Shown: positions 38,658 to 47,592, numbered from the stretch's first letter. The stretch is 64,000 nucleotides of DNA from Mucilaginibacter ginsenosidivorans (GCF_007971025.1 NZ_CP042436.1:3658001-3722000), one strand, 5' to 3'. Made by a program: numbers and translations. The notes: a model not told the origin generated them from the letters alone.

Positions 38658-41084
38658 ATGCTTAAGAACTATTTCAAAATTGCCTGGCGCAATATCGTTC
38701 GCCACAAAGGGTACGCAGCTATTAACGTTTCGGGCCTTACAGTTGGCATAGCAGCCTGCCTGCTTATTTTCGTTATCATCCAGTTCGAAACAAGCTTTGA
38801 AACCTTCAGGCCAAATTATAAGAATATCTATCATGTAGTAACCCAGCAAAAACGCGAGGAAGGCTTTGCTTATAACCCGGGAGTACCTATCCCTTCGACA
38901 GAGGCATTGCGCCTTGATTTTCCGCAGGCCAAAGTAGCCGCTATCAATACAGCCTATGGTAGCCAGATCACGGTATTGAGGGGTGGAACCGCGGGTGATG
39001 CAGGCGACAAGAAATTCACTGAAAATATGGGGGTTATGTTTATGGAACCCCAGTTCTTTGACATTTTTAAGGCCGACTGGCTCGCGGGTAACCCATCGGT
39101 ACTGGCGCAGCCGGAGATGGCTGTGATAGATAAAAGCAGCGCGGAAAAGTATTTCGGCGATTGGAAAAATGCGGTGGGAAAATTGCTAAAAATGGATAAC
39201 CTGATCAATTTAAAGGTGGCCGGTGTAATAGAAGATGCAAAACCAAACAGCGACCTGCCACTCAAAATATTGATATCCTTCCTCACGGTAAAAAAATACC
39301 CTGATAATTACTACTTCCAAAGCGGTTGGCATTCGATAAGCAGCAATCACCAGGTTTTCATGGAACTACCGGCCAGCGAATCAGTGGTCAGGATCAATGC
39401 TCAGCTGGCAGGCTTCGTAAAAAAGCATTCGGGTGATAAAGGTAAGGTTGGGACGATAGAATTTTTACAGCCACTGGCGGATATGCACTTTGATACCCGG
39501 TTTGGGAACACCCTCGGCGACCATATGACCACCCGCGCGTCACTGCGCACCATGTCGTTTATCGCGGTGCTCATCATCATTATGGCCTCTATTAATTTTA
39601 TTAACCTGTCTACAGCGCAATCAGTGGGCCGGTCGAAAGAAGTGGGTATCCGCAAGGTGCTGGGCAGCAGCCGCAAGCAACTTATTGCGCAGGTAATGGG
39701 CGAAACAGCCATCATCGTTGTTGGAGCGGTTATCTTATCGGTCATCGCAGCCAAACTGGCACTCCCTTATTTAAAGAATGTTGCCAACGTACCCGATTCG
39801 ATCAGTCTGTTAAGTATTGGTAGCATATTGTTCCTTGCAATTGTTGCAATAACCGTGATACTGCTGGCGGGTATTTACCCCGCGTTGGTGGTGTCGGGCT
39901 TTAAGCCGGTACTGGCGTTAAAAAATAAAATAACCGCTGCCTCCATTGGCGGCATACCTTTGCGGAAGTCGCTGGTGGTGGGACAGTTTGCTATTTCACA
40001 GTTTCTGATCATAGGAACGATGATCACCATAAAACAAATGAATTTTGTTAATGAGGCCAACCTGGGGTTTAACAAAGAGGCGGTCCTGATCATACCAGGC
40101 TACACGGATAGCATTAGCCTGGGTAAAATGGAGTCGTATAAGCAGCGACTATTGCAAAACCCGGCGGTGCGCTCGGCAAGTTTTGTATCTGATGCGCCGT
40201 CATCCGACAATAACTGGGGTACTAATTTTTATTTTGACAATTCGACGAAAGAAAATGGGATCACTACCTTTTTAAAGGTTGGCGATGCTGATTATTTTAA
40301 AACCTTCGGTCTGCATTTTGCTGCCGGTAAAGGTTTCGAACAAAGCGACACAGCGCGGCAGGTTGTTGTAAATGAAACTTTTGTTGCTAAACTGAACATA
40401 AAACCGCAGGACGCCGTGGGTAAAACGGTACGTTTGGGCGGAAATAAGTCGCCCTGGCTCCGAATAGCCGGTGTGGTGAAGGATTTTAAAACTAATTCGC
40501 TCAGAGAGGCGGTTAAACCGATAGTAATATCCCCGGCTAAAAAATTTGAATCGGAAGTAGCTATCAAGATCCAGACGAAAAATCTCGTCCAAACGGTAGC
40601 CGGATTGCAAAAACAGTGGGAGAGTACTTATCCCGAATATGCCTATAATGGCTATTTCCTGGATGAAAACATCGCTCATTTCTATAACCAGGAAAACCAG
40701 ATGGCCCTTATCTACAAAATATTTGCCGGTATAGCCATTTTTATTTCGTGCCTTGGTTTGTATGGACTGGTGTCGTTCATGGTAGTGCAGCGGACCAAAG
40801 AGGTTGGTGTACGCAAAGTGCTTGGTGCATCTATCAGTAGCATTGTATACTTATTCTCAAAAGAGTTTATGATACTGATAGCGCTGTCATTTGTGATAGC
40901 TGTGCCGGTTGCCTGGTATATGATGACCGGTTGGCTGCAAAACTTTGTTTACCGCATCCATATCAGCGCCGATGTGTTTTTTGCGGCTGTATTAGCTTCG
41001 TTATTGCTGGCATGGCTTACGGTGGGCTACAAAGCTGTGAAAGCCGCTTTGGTGAACCCGGTGAAGAGCCTTCGGAGCGAATAG
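38658..41084 (+). CDS. ABC transporter permease, FtsX/MacB type (permease 15)
   Basis: An 808-aa permease directly behind module D. It is closest to the permease part of the fusion at 43672-47313: both have PIPSTEALRLDFPQ/PLPLSEGLRIDFPQ in the first core domain, SAEKYFGDWKNAVGK/ANKFFGDWHDAMGK, and TM6 reading SCLGLYGLVSFM followed by VQRTKEVG. Coupling loops are RSKEVGIRKVLGS and RTKEVGVRKVLGA, followed by IVYLFSKEF rather than the usual LLSKDF. The tail is VNPVKSLRSE and the stop is TAG, the only amber stop among the permeases. Confidence 0.94.
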   Translation: MLKNYFKIAWRNIVRHKGYAAINVSGLTVGIAACLLIFVIIQFETSFETFRPNYKNIYHVVTQQKREEGFAYNPGVPIPSTEALRLDFPQAKVAAINTAYGSQITVLRGGTAGDAGDKKFTENMGVMFMEPQFFDIFKADWLAGNPSVLAQPEMAVIDKSSAEKYFGDWKNAVGKLLKMDNLINLKVAGVIEDAKPNSDLPLKILISFLTVKKYPDNYYFQSGWHSISSNHQVFMELPASESVVRINAQLAGFVKKHSGDKGKVGTIEFLQPLADMHFDTRFGNTLGDHMTTRASLRTMSFIAVLIIIMASINFINLSTAQSVGRSKEVGIRKVLGSSRKQLIAQVMGETAIIVVGAVILSVIAAKLALPYLKNVANVPDSISLLSIGSILFLAIVAITVILLAGIYPALVVSGFKPVLALKNKITAASIGGIPLRKSLVVGQFAISQFLIIGTMITIKQMNFVNEANLGFNKEAVLIIPGYTDSISLGKMESYKQRLLQNPAVRSASFVSDAPSSDNNWGTNFYFDNSTKENGITTFLKVGDADYFKTFGLHFAAGKGFEQSDTARQVVVNETFVAKLNIKPQDAVGKTVRLGGNKSPWLRIAGVVKDFKTNSLREAVKPIVISPAKKFESEVAIKIQTKNLVQTVAGLQKQWESTYPEYAYNGYFLDENIAHFYNQENQMALIYKIFAGIAIFISCLGLYGLVSFMVVQRTKEVGVRKVLGASISSIVYLFSKEFMILIALSFVIAVPVAWYMMTGWLQNFVYRIHISADVFFAAVLASLLLAWLTVGYKAVKAALVNPVKSLRSE

Positions 41085-41174
41085 GCCCCAACTAAATCCT
41101 CCCCGGTAGAGAGGACTTTATAAACTATATTAAAAATATAAAGTCTTCCCTACAAGGGGGAGATTTAGAGGGGG
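41085..41174. repeat. 90-bp imperfect inverted-repeat element
   Basis: The left arm (41085-41122, GCCCCAACTAAATCCTCCCC then ...GACTTTATA) is nearly the reverse complement of the right arm (41137-41174, TATAAAGTCTTCCC then ...GATTTAGAGGGGGC), with a few mismatches over about 38 bases and a 14-base AT-rich loop. It begins at the base after the TAG stop of permease 15. It looks like a non-coding miniature or dispersed element; it could also act as a transcription attenuator. No target-site duplication was established. Confidence 0.7.
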
Positions 41175-41211
41175 CAAAACCATCGACTAGTAAACCTTTG
41201 AACCATAAGCC

Positions 41212-43572
41212 ATGATAAAGAATTATTTAAAAACCACATTCCGCAGCCTGTTAAAGAACAGGTCGTACAGCTTTTTGAATATCACCGGTTTAGCGGTGGG
41301 TATTGCCTGTGCTTCGCTCATATTTTTATGGGTACAGGATGAGCTTACTTTCAATCACAATTTTGAAAAGAGGGCCAATATTTACAAGATATATGAGAAT
41401 CAAACCTATGAGGGCAAGGTATCTACTTTTCATGCAACGCCGGGGTTAATGGCCAAAACCATAACAACCGAGATACCGGGTATTAAAAGTGCCGCGCGGT
41501 TAAGCGGTACCAGCGCATCGCTTTTTTCACTGGGCGATAAGTATATTAACGAGCAGGGTGACTATGCGGATAAGGAAATACTGTCCATCCTCGATATTCC
41601 ATTTGTAAAGGGTAATCCTGCAACCGCCATGCAGGAATTGCATTCGCTGGTGATCAATGAAACCATGGCCAAAAAATTCTTCGGTGATGCTGAACCGATA
41701 GGCAAGGCTTTGAAAATGAACAATGATAAAGAGTTTACCGTTACCGGCGTTTTCCATGACCTGCCAAAAAATTCCACGCTCCAGTTCCATTGGTTGGTGC
41801 CATTGGCAAATATTGATCATTCCCAGCCCTGGATGACCATGTGGGGAGCCAACTGGGCGCGTACTTATGTCGAATTAGAACCGTCTGCAAATGTGGCAAG
41901 CGTAAACCAAAAATTAAAGAACTACATCAGCACCAAAACAAAAAACGATAATAAAACAGTTTGTTTCCTATTCGCGATGAATGACTGGAACCTTCATGAC
42001 AATTTTGTTGACGGCAAAATGAGCGGTGGTAAAATTCAATATGTGAAAACCTTCACATTCATCGCCTGGATAATTCTGCTCATAGCCTGTATCAACTTTA
42101 TGAATCTTTCGACGGCGCGGTCTGAGCAACGTGCCAAGGAGGTGGGCGTACGCAAGGTTATGGGTGCCGGCAGGGGTAAGCTTATCGGGCAGTTTATCGG
42201 CGAAGCTGTGGTAATGTCTTTTGTCTCGGTTGTTTTAGCTATTGGCATAGTTTACCTGGCGTTACCGTCCTTCAACGACATGGTTCAAAAGGAGCTGTCC
42301 GTTAATATTTTAGAGCCCGGTCATTTGATCTTTTTGTTCACCATAGCTATCATAACCGGCTTACTGGCAGGCAGCTATCCCGCCTTTTACCTTTCATCTT
42401 TCAATCCGATCACTGTTTTAAAGAATATAAAGATCAAAACCGGCGCGGCTTCAGGGTTCATCAGGCAAAGTTTGGTGGTTATACAGTTCTCCGCTTCCAT
42501 AATCTTGATCATAGGCACCGTTATCATTTATCAGCAAATACAGCATGTCAAGAACAGGCAACTTGGTTATGACAGGAACAACCTTATCTACATGGACGTA
42601 CAGGGTAAGATGGTTGAGCATTTCGCTGCCATCCGTAACGATCTGAACAAGAGCGGTGTAGTAGAAAACGCAGCGTTAAGCGACGATCCGGTATTGGAGG
42701 TAGGCAGTAACACTGATGGCTATACCTGGGAAGGTAAAGACGCCACCAAAAATCCGCTGATCAGCTGGGAAAAAGTAAGCCCGCAATTTATTTCGACCAT
42801 GGGCATGAAACTGGTAGCCGGAAGAGATTTTTATGCGGACGCCAAACTCGACAGCAGCAATGTGATCATAAACGAAGCATTTGCCAGGCAGATGGGTAAA
42901 GAGGGCCGGGTAGGTGGCATTTTGAGAGATGGCAATAAGTCTTATCAAATAACAGGTATTGTCAAAGACTTTTTGTACAACGATATGTATGCAACAAGCG
43001 CTCCGGCTCTATTTTATTGTAAAGAAGCCGAAAACCGGATTTTTAATGTCAGGTTAAAATCTGATGTAAACGTGCAGGATGCCTTGACGAAGATAGGACA
43101 GGTGATGAAAGCGAACAATCCGGGTTATCCGTTCGAATACAAATTTATCGATGACGACTTCGACCAATTATTCAAGACAGAGACTTTAACAGGTTCACTT
43201 GCAGGTGTTTTTGCCGGATTGGCCATATTCATTTCATGCCTGGGATTATTCGGACTTGCGGCTTATACTGCCGAGCGCCGGATAAAGGAAATAGGTATCC
43301 GCAAGGTGCTGGGCGCCTCGGTATCAGGGTTGGTAGGATTACTATCAAAAGATTTCCTGAAACTGGTGTGCATAGCCTGTGTCATCGCGTTCCCGGTAGC
43401 TTTTTGGACGACACATCATTGGCTGCAAAGCTATCAATACCGCATAGATATCAATTGGGTCGTATTTGCGGTCGCCGGGGTAGCTGCTATGTTGATCGCG
43501 TTAACTACAGTAAGTTTCCAGGCCATAAAAGCGGCGCTGATGAACCCGGTAAAAAGTCTGAGGAGTGAGTGA
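41212..43572 (+). CDS. ABC transporter permease, FtsX/MacB type (permease 16)
   Basis: A 786-aa permease, third member of the A-T-P subgroup with permeases 6 and 7: HATPGLMAKTITTEIPG in the first domain, MWGANWARTYVEL, and VKDFLYNDMYATSAP in the second. Coupling loops are RAKEVGVRKVMGA and RIKEIGIRKVLGA. TM7 carries two cysteines (LVCIACVIAFPV), unlike its relatives. The tail is MNPVKSLRSE and the TGA stop begins a repeat copy (43570-43598). It is about 25 kb from its closest relatives, so the array has been reordered or grown by non-adjacent duplication. Confidence 0.94.
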   Translation: MIKNYLKTTFRSLLKNRSYSFLNITGLAVGIACASLIFLWVQDELTFNHNFEKRANIYKIYENQTYEGKVSTFHATPGLMAKTITTEIPGIKSAARLSGTSASLFSLGDKYINEQGDYADKEILSILDIPFVKGNPATAMQELHSLVINETMAKKFFGDAEPIGKALKMNNDKEFTVTGVFHDLPKNSTLQFHWLVPLANIDHSQPWMTMWGANWARTYVELEPSANVASVNQKLKNYISTKTKNDNKTVCFLFAMNDWNLHDNFVDGKMSGGKIQYVKTFTFIAWIILLIACINFMNLSTARSEQRAKEVGVRKVMGAGRGKLIGQFIGEAVVMSFVSVVLAIGIVYLALPSFNDMVQKELSVNILEPGHLIFLFTIAIITGLLAGSYPAFYLSSFNPITVLKNIKIKTGAASGFIRQSLVVIQFSASIILIIGTVIIYQQIQHVKNRQLGYDRNNLIYMDVQGKMVEHFAAIRNDLNKSGVVENAALSDDPVLEVGSNTDGYTWEGKDATKNPLISWEKVSPQFISTMGMKLVAGRDFYADAKLDSSNVIINEAFARQMGKEGRVGGILRDGNKSYQITGIVKDFLYNDMYATSAPALFYCKEAENRIFNVRLKSDVNVQDALTKIGQVMKANNPGYPFEYKFIDDDFDQLFKTETLTGSLAGVFAGLAIFISCLGLFGLAAYTAERRIKEIGIRKVLGASVSGLVGLLSKDFLKLVCIACVIAFPVAFWTTHHWLQSYQYRIDINWVVFAVAGVAAMLIALTTVSFQAIKAALMNPVKSLRSE

Positions 43573-43615
43573 TTAGTTAACCGATGATTAGGGATTAGTT
43601 TTGGATAACTATATT

Positions 43616-43640
43616 GCGTTGGTTGTTACAAAACCAATGC
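43616..43640. promoter_or_regulatory. Hairpin/operator-like dyad upstream of the AraC-permease fusion
   Basis: GCGTTGGTT (43616-43624) pairs with AACCAATGC (43632-43640) with one wobble pair and a 7-base loop. There is no T-run. Just upstream, TTGGATAACTATATTGC (43601-43617) resembles a sigma-54 -24/-12 promoter but with one extra base in the spacer. Either reading is weak. Confidence 0.35.
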
Positions 43641-43671
43641 AGGCGCTAACAGGACAGTTTAATATATTATT

Positions 43672-46600
43672 TTGAATACCTATTTATTCCATATTGACCT
43701 GTACGGGCTGATCTTCCTCGGAACGATCTTCGTGGGGCTTACTTTTGCGTGGCTTTTATGGTTTTCGAGAGGTAATAACCGGGTTGCAAACCGTTTTTTA
43801 AGCCTTGCTCTTGTTACAGCTGCTTTACAGATAGTATGGGTATTGGTTTCAGATAGCCGGCCGGTAGGCTCTTTATCGCATTGGAGTTGGTTTTCTTCCC
43901 AATTTTGGCTGGCAGTCGGCCCGCTTATCTTTTTTTATATGCGCAAAAGAACCTGGCAGGCGCGCGGTTTCAGCCGAAAGGACCTGCTGTACTTTTGTCC
44001 GTTATTGTTACCATGGTTTATGCTGGGATTAGAAATAACGGTAAGCAGCAGGGCTGGTGCAGCCCCCGATAATACGGTTATCTTTCAACGCTTGAACACC
44101 TTAGTGCACCTGATAGCATTTATGTCCGTCGCCGTGTACCTGTATTGGTCGCGCCAGTTGATCGATCGTTTTTATAAGGGCTTGAAATTTAACGATGGTG
44201 ATCGCTATCGCCGGGAACTGCAATGGCTGCATGATTTGCTGATCGGGCTGGGGCTGGTATGGTTGTTATGGATACCTTTAACAGCAATTGACTACTTTGC
44301 CTACCACAACCAGTTAGACAGGCAGGCATATTATCCGTTGTATATACTTTTAGCTGCTATGATCATCCGGCTGGGCGCGGTTGCTTTTTTAAGACCAGAA
44401 AATGAAGCATCGGTCGAACCGCAGGCGTTTTCAAAACCACTGCCTTCGACCGAATTAAAGCAGAAGGGTGCGTGGCTGAAAAAGGTAATGGAGACCACCC
44501 TGTTTCACCAGGATGCCGAGCTGAGTTTGGGCACGCTGGCCGAAAGGCTTGGCATACATCCGCATGAATTATCACGGATCATCAACATCGCCCTTAAAAA
44601 AAACTTCAATGATTTTGTTAACGAATGCCGCATCATGGATGTGGTACGGAAAATGCAGAATCCTGTTTACGACCGGATGACCCTGCTGGGTATTGCATTT
44701 GAATCAGGTTTCAATTCTAAATCTACCTTTAACCGTACTTTCAAACAAATGACCGGAAAAAGCCCGGCCGAGTATAAAAAAGAGCGCCCAACTTATCATT
44801 TGACACCTTATTCCCATTCGGGGACTATAATTTCGTACAAAGAAGCCGCCCCGGTGTGGTCTTCTGAGAAATTAAATCGCAATTATATGTTTAAGAATTA
44901 TTTGAAGATAGCCTGGCGCAGTTTGAAGAGAAATAAGGGCTATGCGACCATTAATGTTGTTGGCTTGGCTATAGGCATTGCATCGTGCCTGCTTATTTTC
45001 CTGATCGTTCAGTTCGAAACCAGTTTTGATAATTTCCATTCGAAAAAGGATCACATTTATAGGGTGCTGACAGTTTTTCATAATCCGGATGGCGTATTCC
45101 CAACCAGCGGCACACCCTTGCCGCTTTCGGAAGGGTTAAGAATAGATTTTCCGCAACTGCAGTCGGTAGCAGCAATTATGCAGAATGATGGGAGCCATTA
45201 TTCTGTTGGTAATAGCACCAAGAGCGAAACGGCGAAGAAATTCAAGGAAGACCTGGCTTACTTTGCCGAACCTCAATTCTTTGACATATTTGATTTTAAA
45301 TGGTTGGCAGGCGATAAAAAGAAAGCTTTGGCCGAACCCAACACAGTAGTGCTTACCCGCGATGAAGCAAATAAGTTTTTTGGCGACTGGCACGATGCCA
45401 TGGGAAAGATAGTAAGGTATGAAAATAGAAAAGACCTTAAGGTTACCGGTATTTTGGAGGATGTACCGGCTAATACCGATTTCCCGATAAAACTGGTGGT
45501 CTCATGGCTTACCAGCGCAGGAAAAGGAGGGGAACACGAGGGCAATGCGCATGACTGGGTGAGCACCTTTGGCGATAACAACTGTTATATCATTTTGCCT
45601 GATAATATAAGTGTGAGCCGTTTCAATGCTAATTTACAGGCCTTTGTAAAAAAGCACAAGCCGGCAGATTATGTAAAAGACGGACTGGCGCTGCAGGCAC
45701 TGGCCGATATGCATTACAATACCCAGGTGAATGTATTCAGCGGCCATCCGTTCAGCAAGCAGCTTATTGATGTTATCACCCTGATCGGTGTATTTCTGCT
45801 TATTATAGCCTGTGTCAATTTTATTAACCTCGCTACCGCACAGGCGGTTAACCGTTCAAAAGAAGTTGGCATCCGAAAGGTGTTGGGCAGCAAGCGTAAT
45901 CAGCTGGTTTGTCAATTCATTACAGAAACCCTTATCATAACGGTATTTGCGGTCGTATTGGCCGTGGGTATAGCGCAACTGGTATTACCCATGCTGAATA
46001 GTCTTCTCGAAATTAAGCTTAGCGCCGGCTTTTTGTTAGACCCAACGCTTTTACTGTTCCTGCTTGGTGTTATTATGGCCGTAACGCTGTTGTCGGGCTT
46101 TTATCCCGCCATGGTGCTTTCCGGGTTCAATCCTATAGAGGCGCTTAAAAACAAGATCAGGGCTGGCCGCTCTACGGGTATATCGTTGAGGCGGGTACTG
46201 GTAGTATTTCAATTTGGTATTGCACAGGTATTGGTGATAGGCACCCTTGTGCTTATTTACCAAATGAATTATTTTAACAATAAATCACTGGGATTTAATA
46301 AAGAAGCGGTTATTACTGTCGATTTCCCCGGCGATAGCGTCAGCCGGACCAAAATAAATTCGTTGAAAGACCAACTCATGCTTCAACCGGGCATCAACGA
46401 TGTGAGTTTCAGTTTCGCAAGCCCGTCGGACAATAACGGGTGGGGCAGCGACTTTAAATTTAATAATTCGCCAAAGCAAACCGATTTTAGCGCCAGTTTA
46501 AAATGGGCCGATGCGGAGTATTTTAAATTATACGGCCTGCAATTTGCAGCGGGAGGGCCATATTTGAAAAGTGACACCATAAACAGTTATGTAATTAATG

Positions 46601-47313
46601 AAACATTGATGCATAAATTAGGTATGCGTGATCCGAAAGATGCGATCGGGAAATATATTAAGCTTTGGGACGATAAAACGAAATATGCGCGAATTGTAGG
46701 AGTAGTGAAGGACTTTAACATCGGCTCGCTGAGAAACCCCATACCTCCTGTTCTAATGGCCCCATGGAAAGATGTTTATCAAAAATTGAACATCAAAATA
46801 CAACCGCAGAATGTGAGCCAGACGTTGGCCTCGGTAGAAAAACTGTGGAACAGCACCTTCCCCGAGGGTATGTATGAATACCAGTTCCTGGATGATAAAA
46901 TAGCTAATTTTTACAAGAGCGAACGGCAATTGTCGGACCTTTACAAAATATTTGCAGGAATAGCCATTTTTATATCTTGTTTAGGCTTATATGGGTTGGT
47001 CTCGTTTATGGCCGTACAGCGCACCAAAGAGGTTGGTATACGCAAAACGCTGGGCGCTTCTGTTGGTCACATTGTCTATCTTTTCTCGAAAGAGTTTACT
47101 ATCCTTATCCTAATTGCGTTTCCTATTGCAGGAGGCTTAGGCTATTATTTTATGCACAAGTGGCTGCAGGATTTTACCTACAAAATAACCATGGGTCCGG
47201 GAATATTTATCATCGCAATTATGAGCTCTGTTGTAATTGCCTGGGCTGCGGTCGGCTTTAAAGCGGTTAAGGCGGCTTTAGCCAACCCGGTGCGGAGCTT
47301 AAGGTCGGAGTAA
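43672..47313 (+). CDS. AraC-type 7-TM regulator fused in frame to an FtsX/MacB-type ABC permease (permease 17)
   Basis: A 1213-aa protein. Residues 1-245 contain about seven hydrophobic segments (about 10-32, 38-60, 73-90, 105-122, 138-158, 187-210, 220-240). Residues about 280-370 are an AraC-type double helix-turn-helix (LGTLAERLGIHPHELSRIIN; then IAFESGFNSKSTFNRTFKQM and TGKSPAEYKK). About 35 residues of linker follow, then from M406 (ATG at 44887) an 808-aa permease like the one at 38658-41084, ending ANPVRSLRSE. The start is TTG; an in-frame TAA lies only three codons upstream, and no ATG occurs before TM3. The order places the DNA-binding part and the permease N-terminus both in the cytoplasm, so the fusion is topologically sensible. 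Alternatives are separate translation from the internal ATG, or an assembly or indel error that removed a stop between two genes. Confidence 0.85.
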   Translation: MNTYLFHIDLYGLIFLGTIFVGLTFAWLLWFSRGNNRVANRFLSLALVTAALQIVWVLVSDSRPVGSLSHWSWFSSQFWLAVGPLIFFYMRKRTWQARGFSRKDLLYFCPLLLPWFMLGLEITVSSRAGAAPDNTVIFQRLNTLVHLIAFMSVAVYLYWSRQLIDRFYKGLKFNDGDRYRRELQWLHDLLIGLGLVWLLWIPLTAIDYFAYHNQLDRQAYYPLYILLAAMIIRLGAVAFLRPENEASVEPQAFSKPLPSTELKQKGAWLKKVMETTLFHQDAELSLGTLAERLGIHPHELSRIINIALKKNFNDFVNECRIMDVVRKMQNPVYDRMTLLGIAFESGFNSKSTFNRTFKQMTGKSPAEYKKERPTYHLTPYSHSGTIISYKEAAPVWSSEKLNRNYMFKNYLKIAWRSLKRNKGYATINVVGLAIGIASCLLIFLIVQFETSFDNFHSKKDHIYRVLTVFHNPDGVFPTSGTPLPLSEGLRIDFPQLQSVAAIMQNDGSHYSVGNSTKSETAKKFKEDLAYFAEPQFFDIFDFKWLAGDKKKALAEPNTVVLTRDEANKFFGDWHDAMGKIVRYENRKDLKVTGILEDVPANTDFPIKLVVSWLTSAGKGGEHEGNAHDWVSTFGDNNCYIILPDNISVSRFNANLQAFVKKHKPADYVKDGLALQALADMHYNTQVNVFSGHPFSKQLIDVITLIGVFLLIIACVNFINLATAQAVNRSKEVGIRKVLGSKRNQLVCQFITETLIITVFAVVLAVGIAQLVLPMLNSLLEIKLSAGFLLDPTLLLFLLGVIMAVTLLSGFYPAMVLSGFNPIEALKNKIRAGRSTGISLRRVLVVFQFGIAQVLVIGTLVLIYQMNYFNNKSLGFNKEAVITVDFPGDSVSRTKINSLKDQLMLQPGINDVSFSFASPSDNNGWGSDFKFNNSPKQTDFSASLKWADAEYFKLYGLQFAAGGPYLKSDTINSYVINETLMHKLGMRDPKDAIGKYIKLWDDKTKYARIVGVVKDFNIGSLRNPIPPVLMAPWKDVYQKLNIKIQPQNVSQTLASVEKLWNSTFPEGMYEYQFLDDKIANFYKSERQLSDLYKIFAGIAIFISCLGLYGLVSFMAVQRTKEVGIRKTLGASVGHIVYLFSKEFTILILIAFPIAGGLGYYFMHKWLQDFTYKITMGPGIFIIAIMSSVVIAWAAVGFKAVKAALANPVRSLRSE

Positions 47314-47412
47314 TATACAATTGACTGCTTCCTGTGCAAAGTTTGCAGTCGTTCCCTAATATACAAACGACTACAAACTGTTTACCGCAAACAGCAAACT
47401 CTCTTTTAAGAC

Positions 47413-47519
47413 TGTATCATAATCGTACGCACCCTGTTACATAAGCGAACACTGTACAAAATCAATCCACCCATAACTATTTGATAAATAGTAAATTACT
47501 ACTTTGGTATATTATTCAT
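47413..47519 (+). promoter_or_regulatory. Regulatory module E: tandem sites plus TTTGGTA box, ahead of ATPase-TolC
   Basis: Site I is TGTATCATAATCGTACG (47413-47429) and site II is TGTTACATAAGCGAACA (47435-47451). TTTGGTA is at 47503-47509, 90 bases after site I starts. The ATPase ATG is 180 bases from site I, about 50 bases farther than in the permease modules, so this transcript has a longer leader. The module links the ATPase and TolC genes to the permease units. Confidence 0.7.
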
Positions 47520-47592
47520 TGTCTAATGCCGAAATGAATTAGTATTATTAAATCAATAAACCACTGATTCGTTCATTTAATAATCTAAAAAA

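Noticed and set aside
1000..47313. Annotation of the permeases as cell-division FtsX or complete MacB proteins
   Set aside because: Division FtsX is about 300 aa with one core domain, and MacB carries its own ATPase domain. These are about 800-aa duplicated permeases without ATPase.
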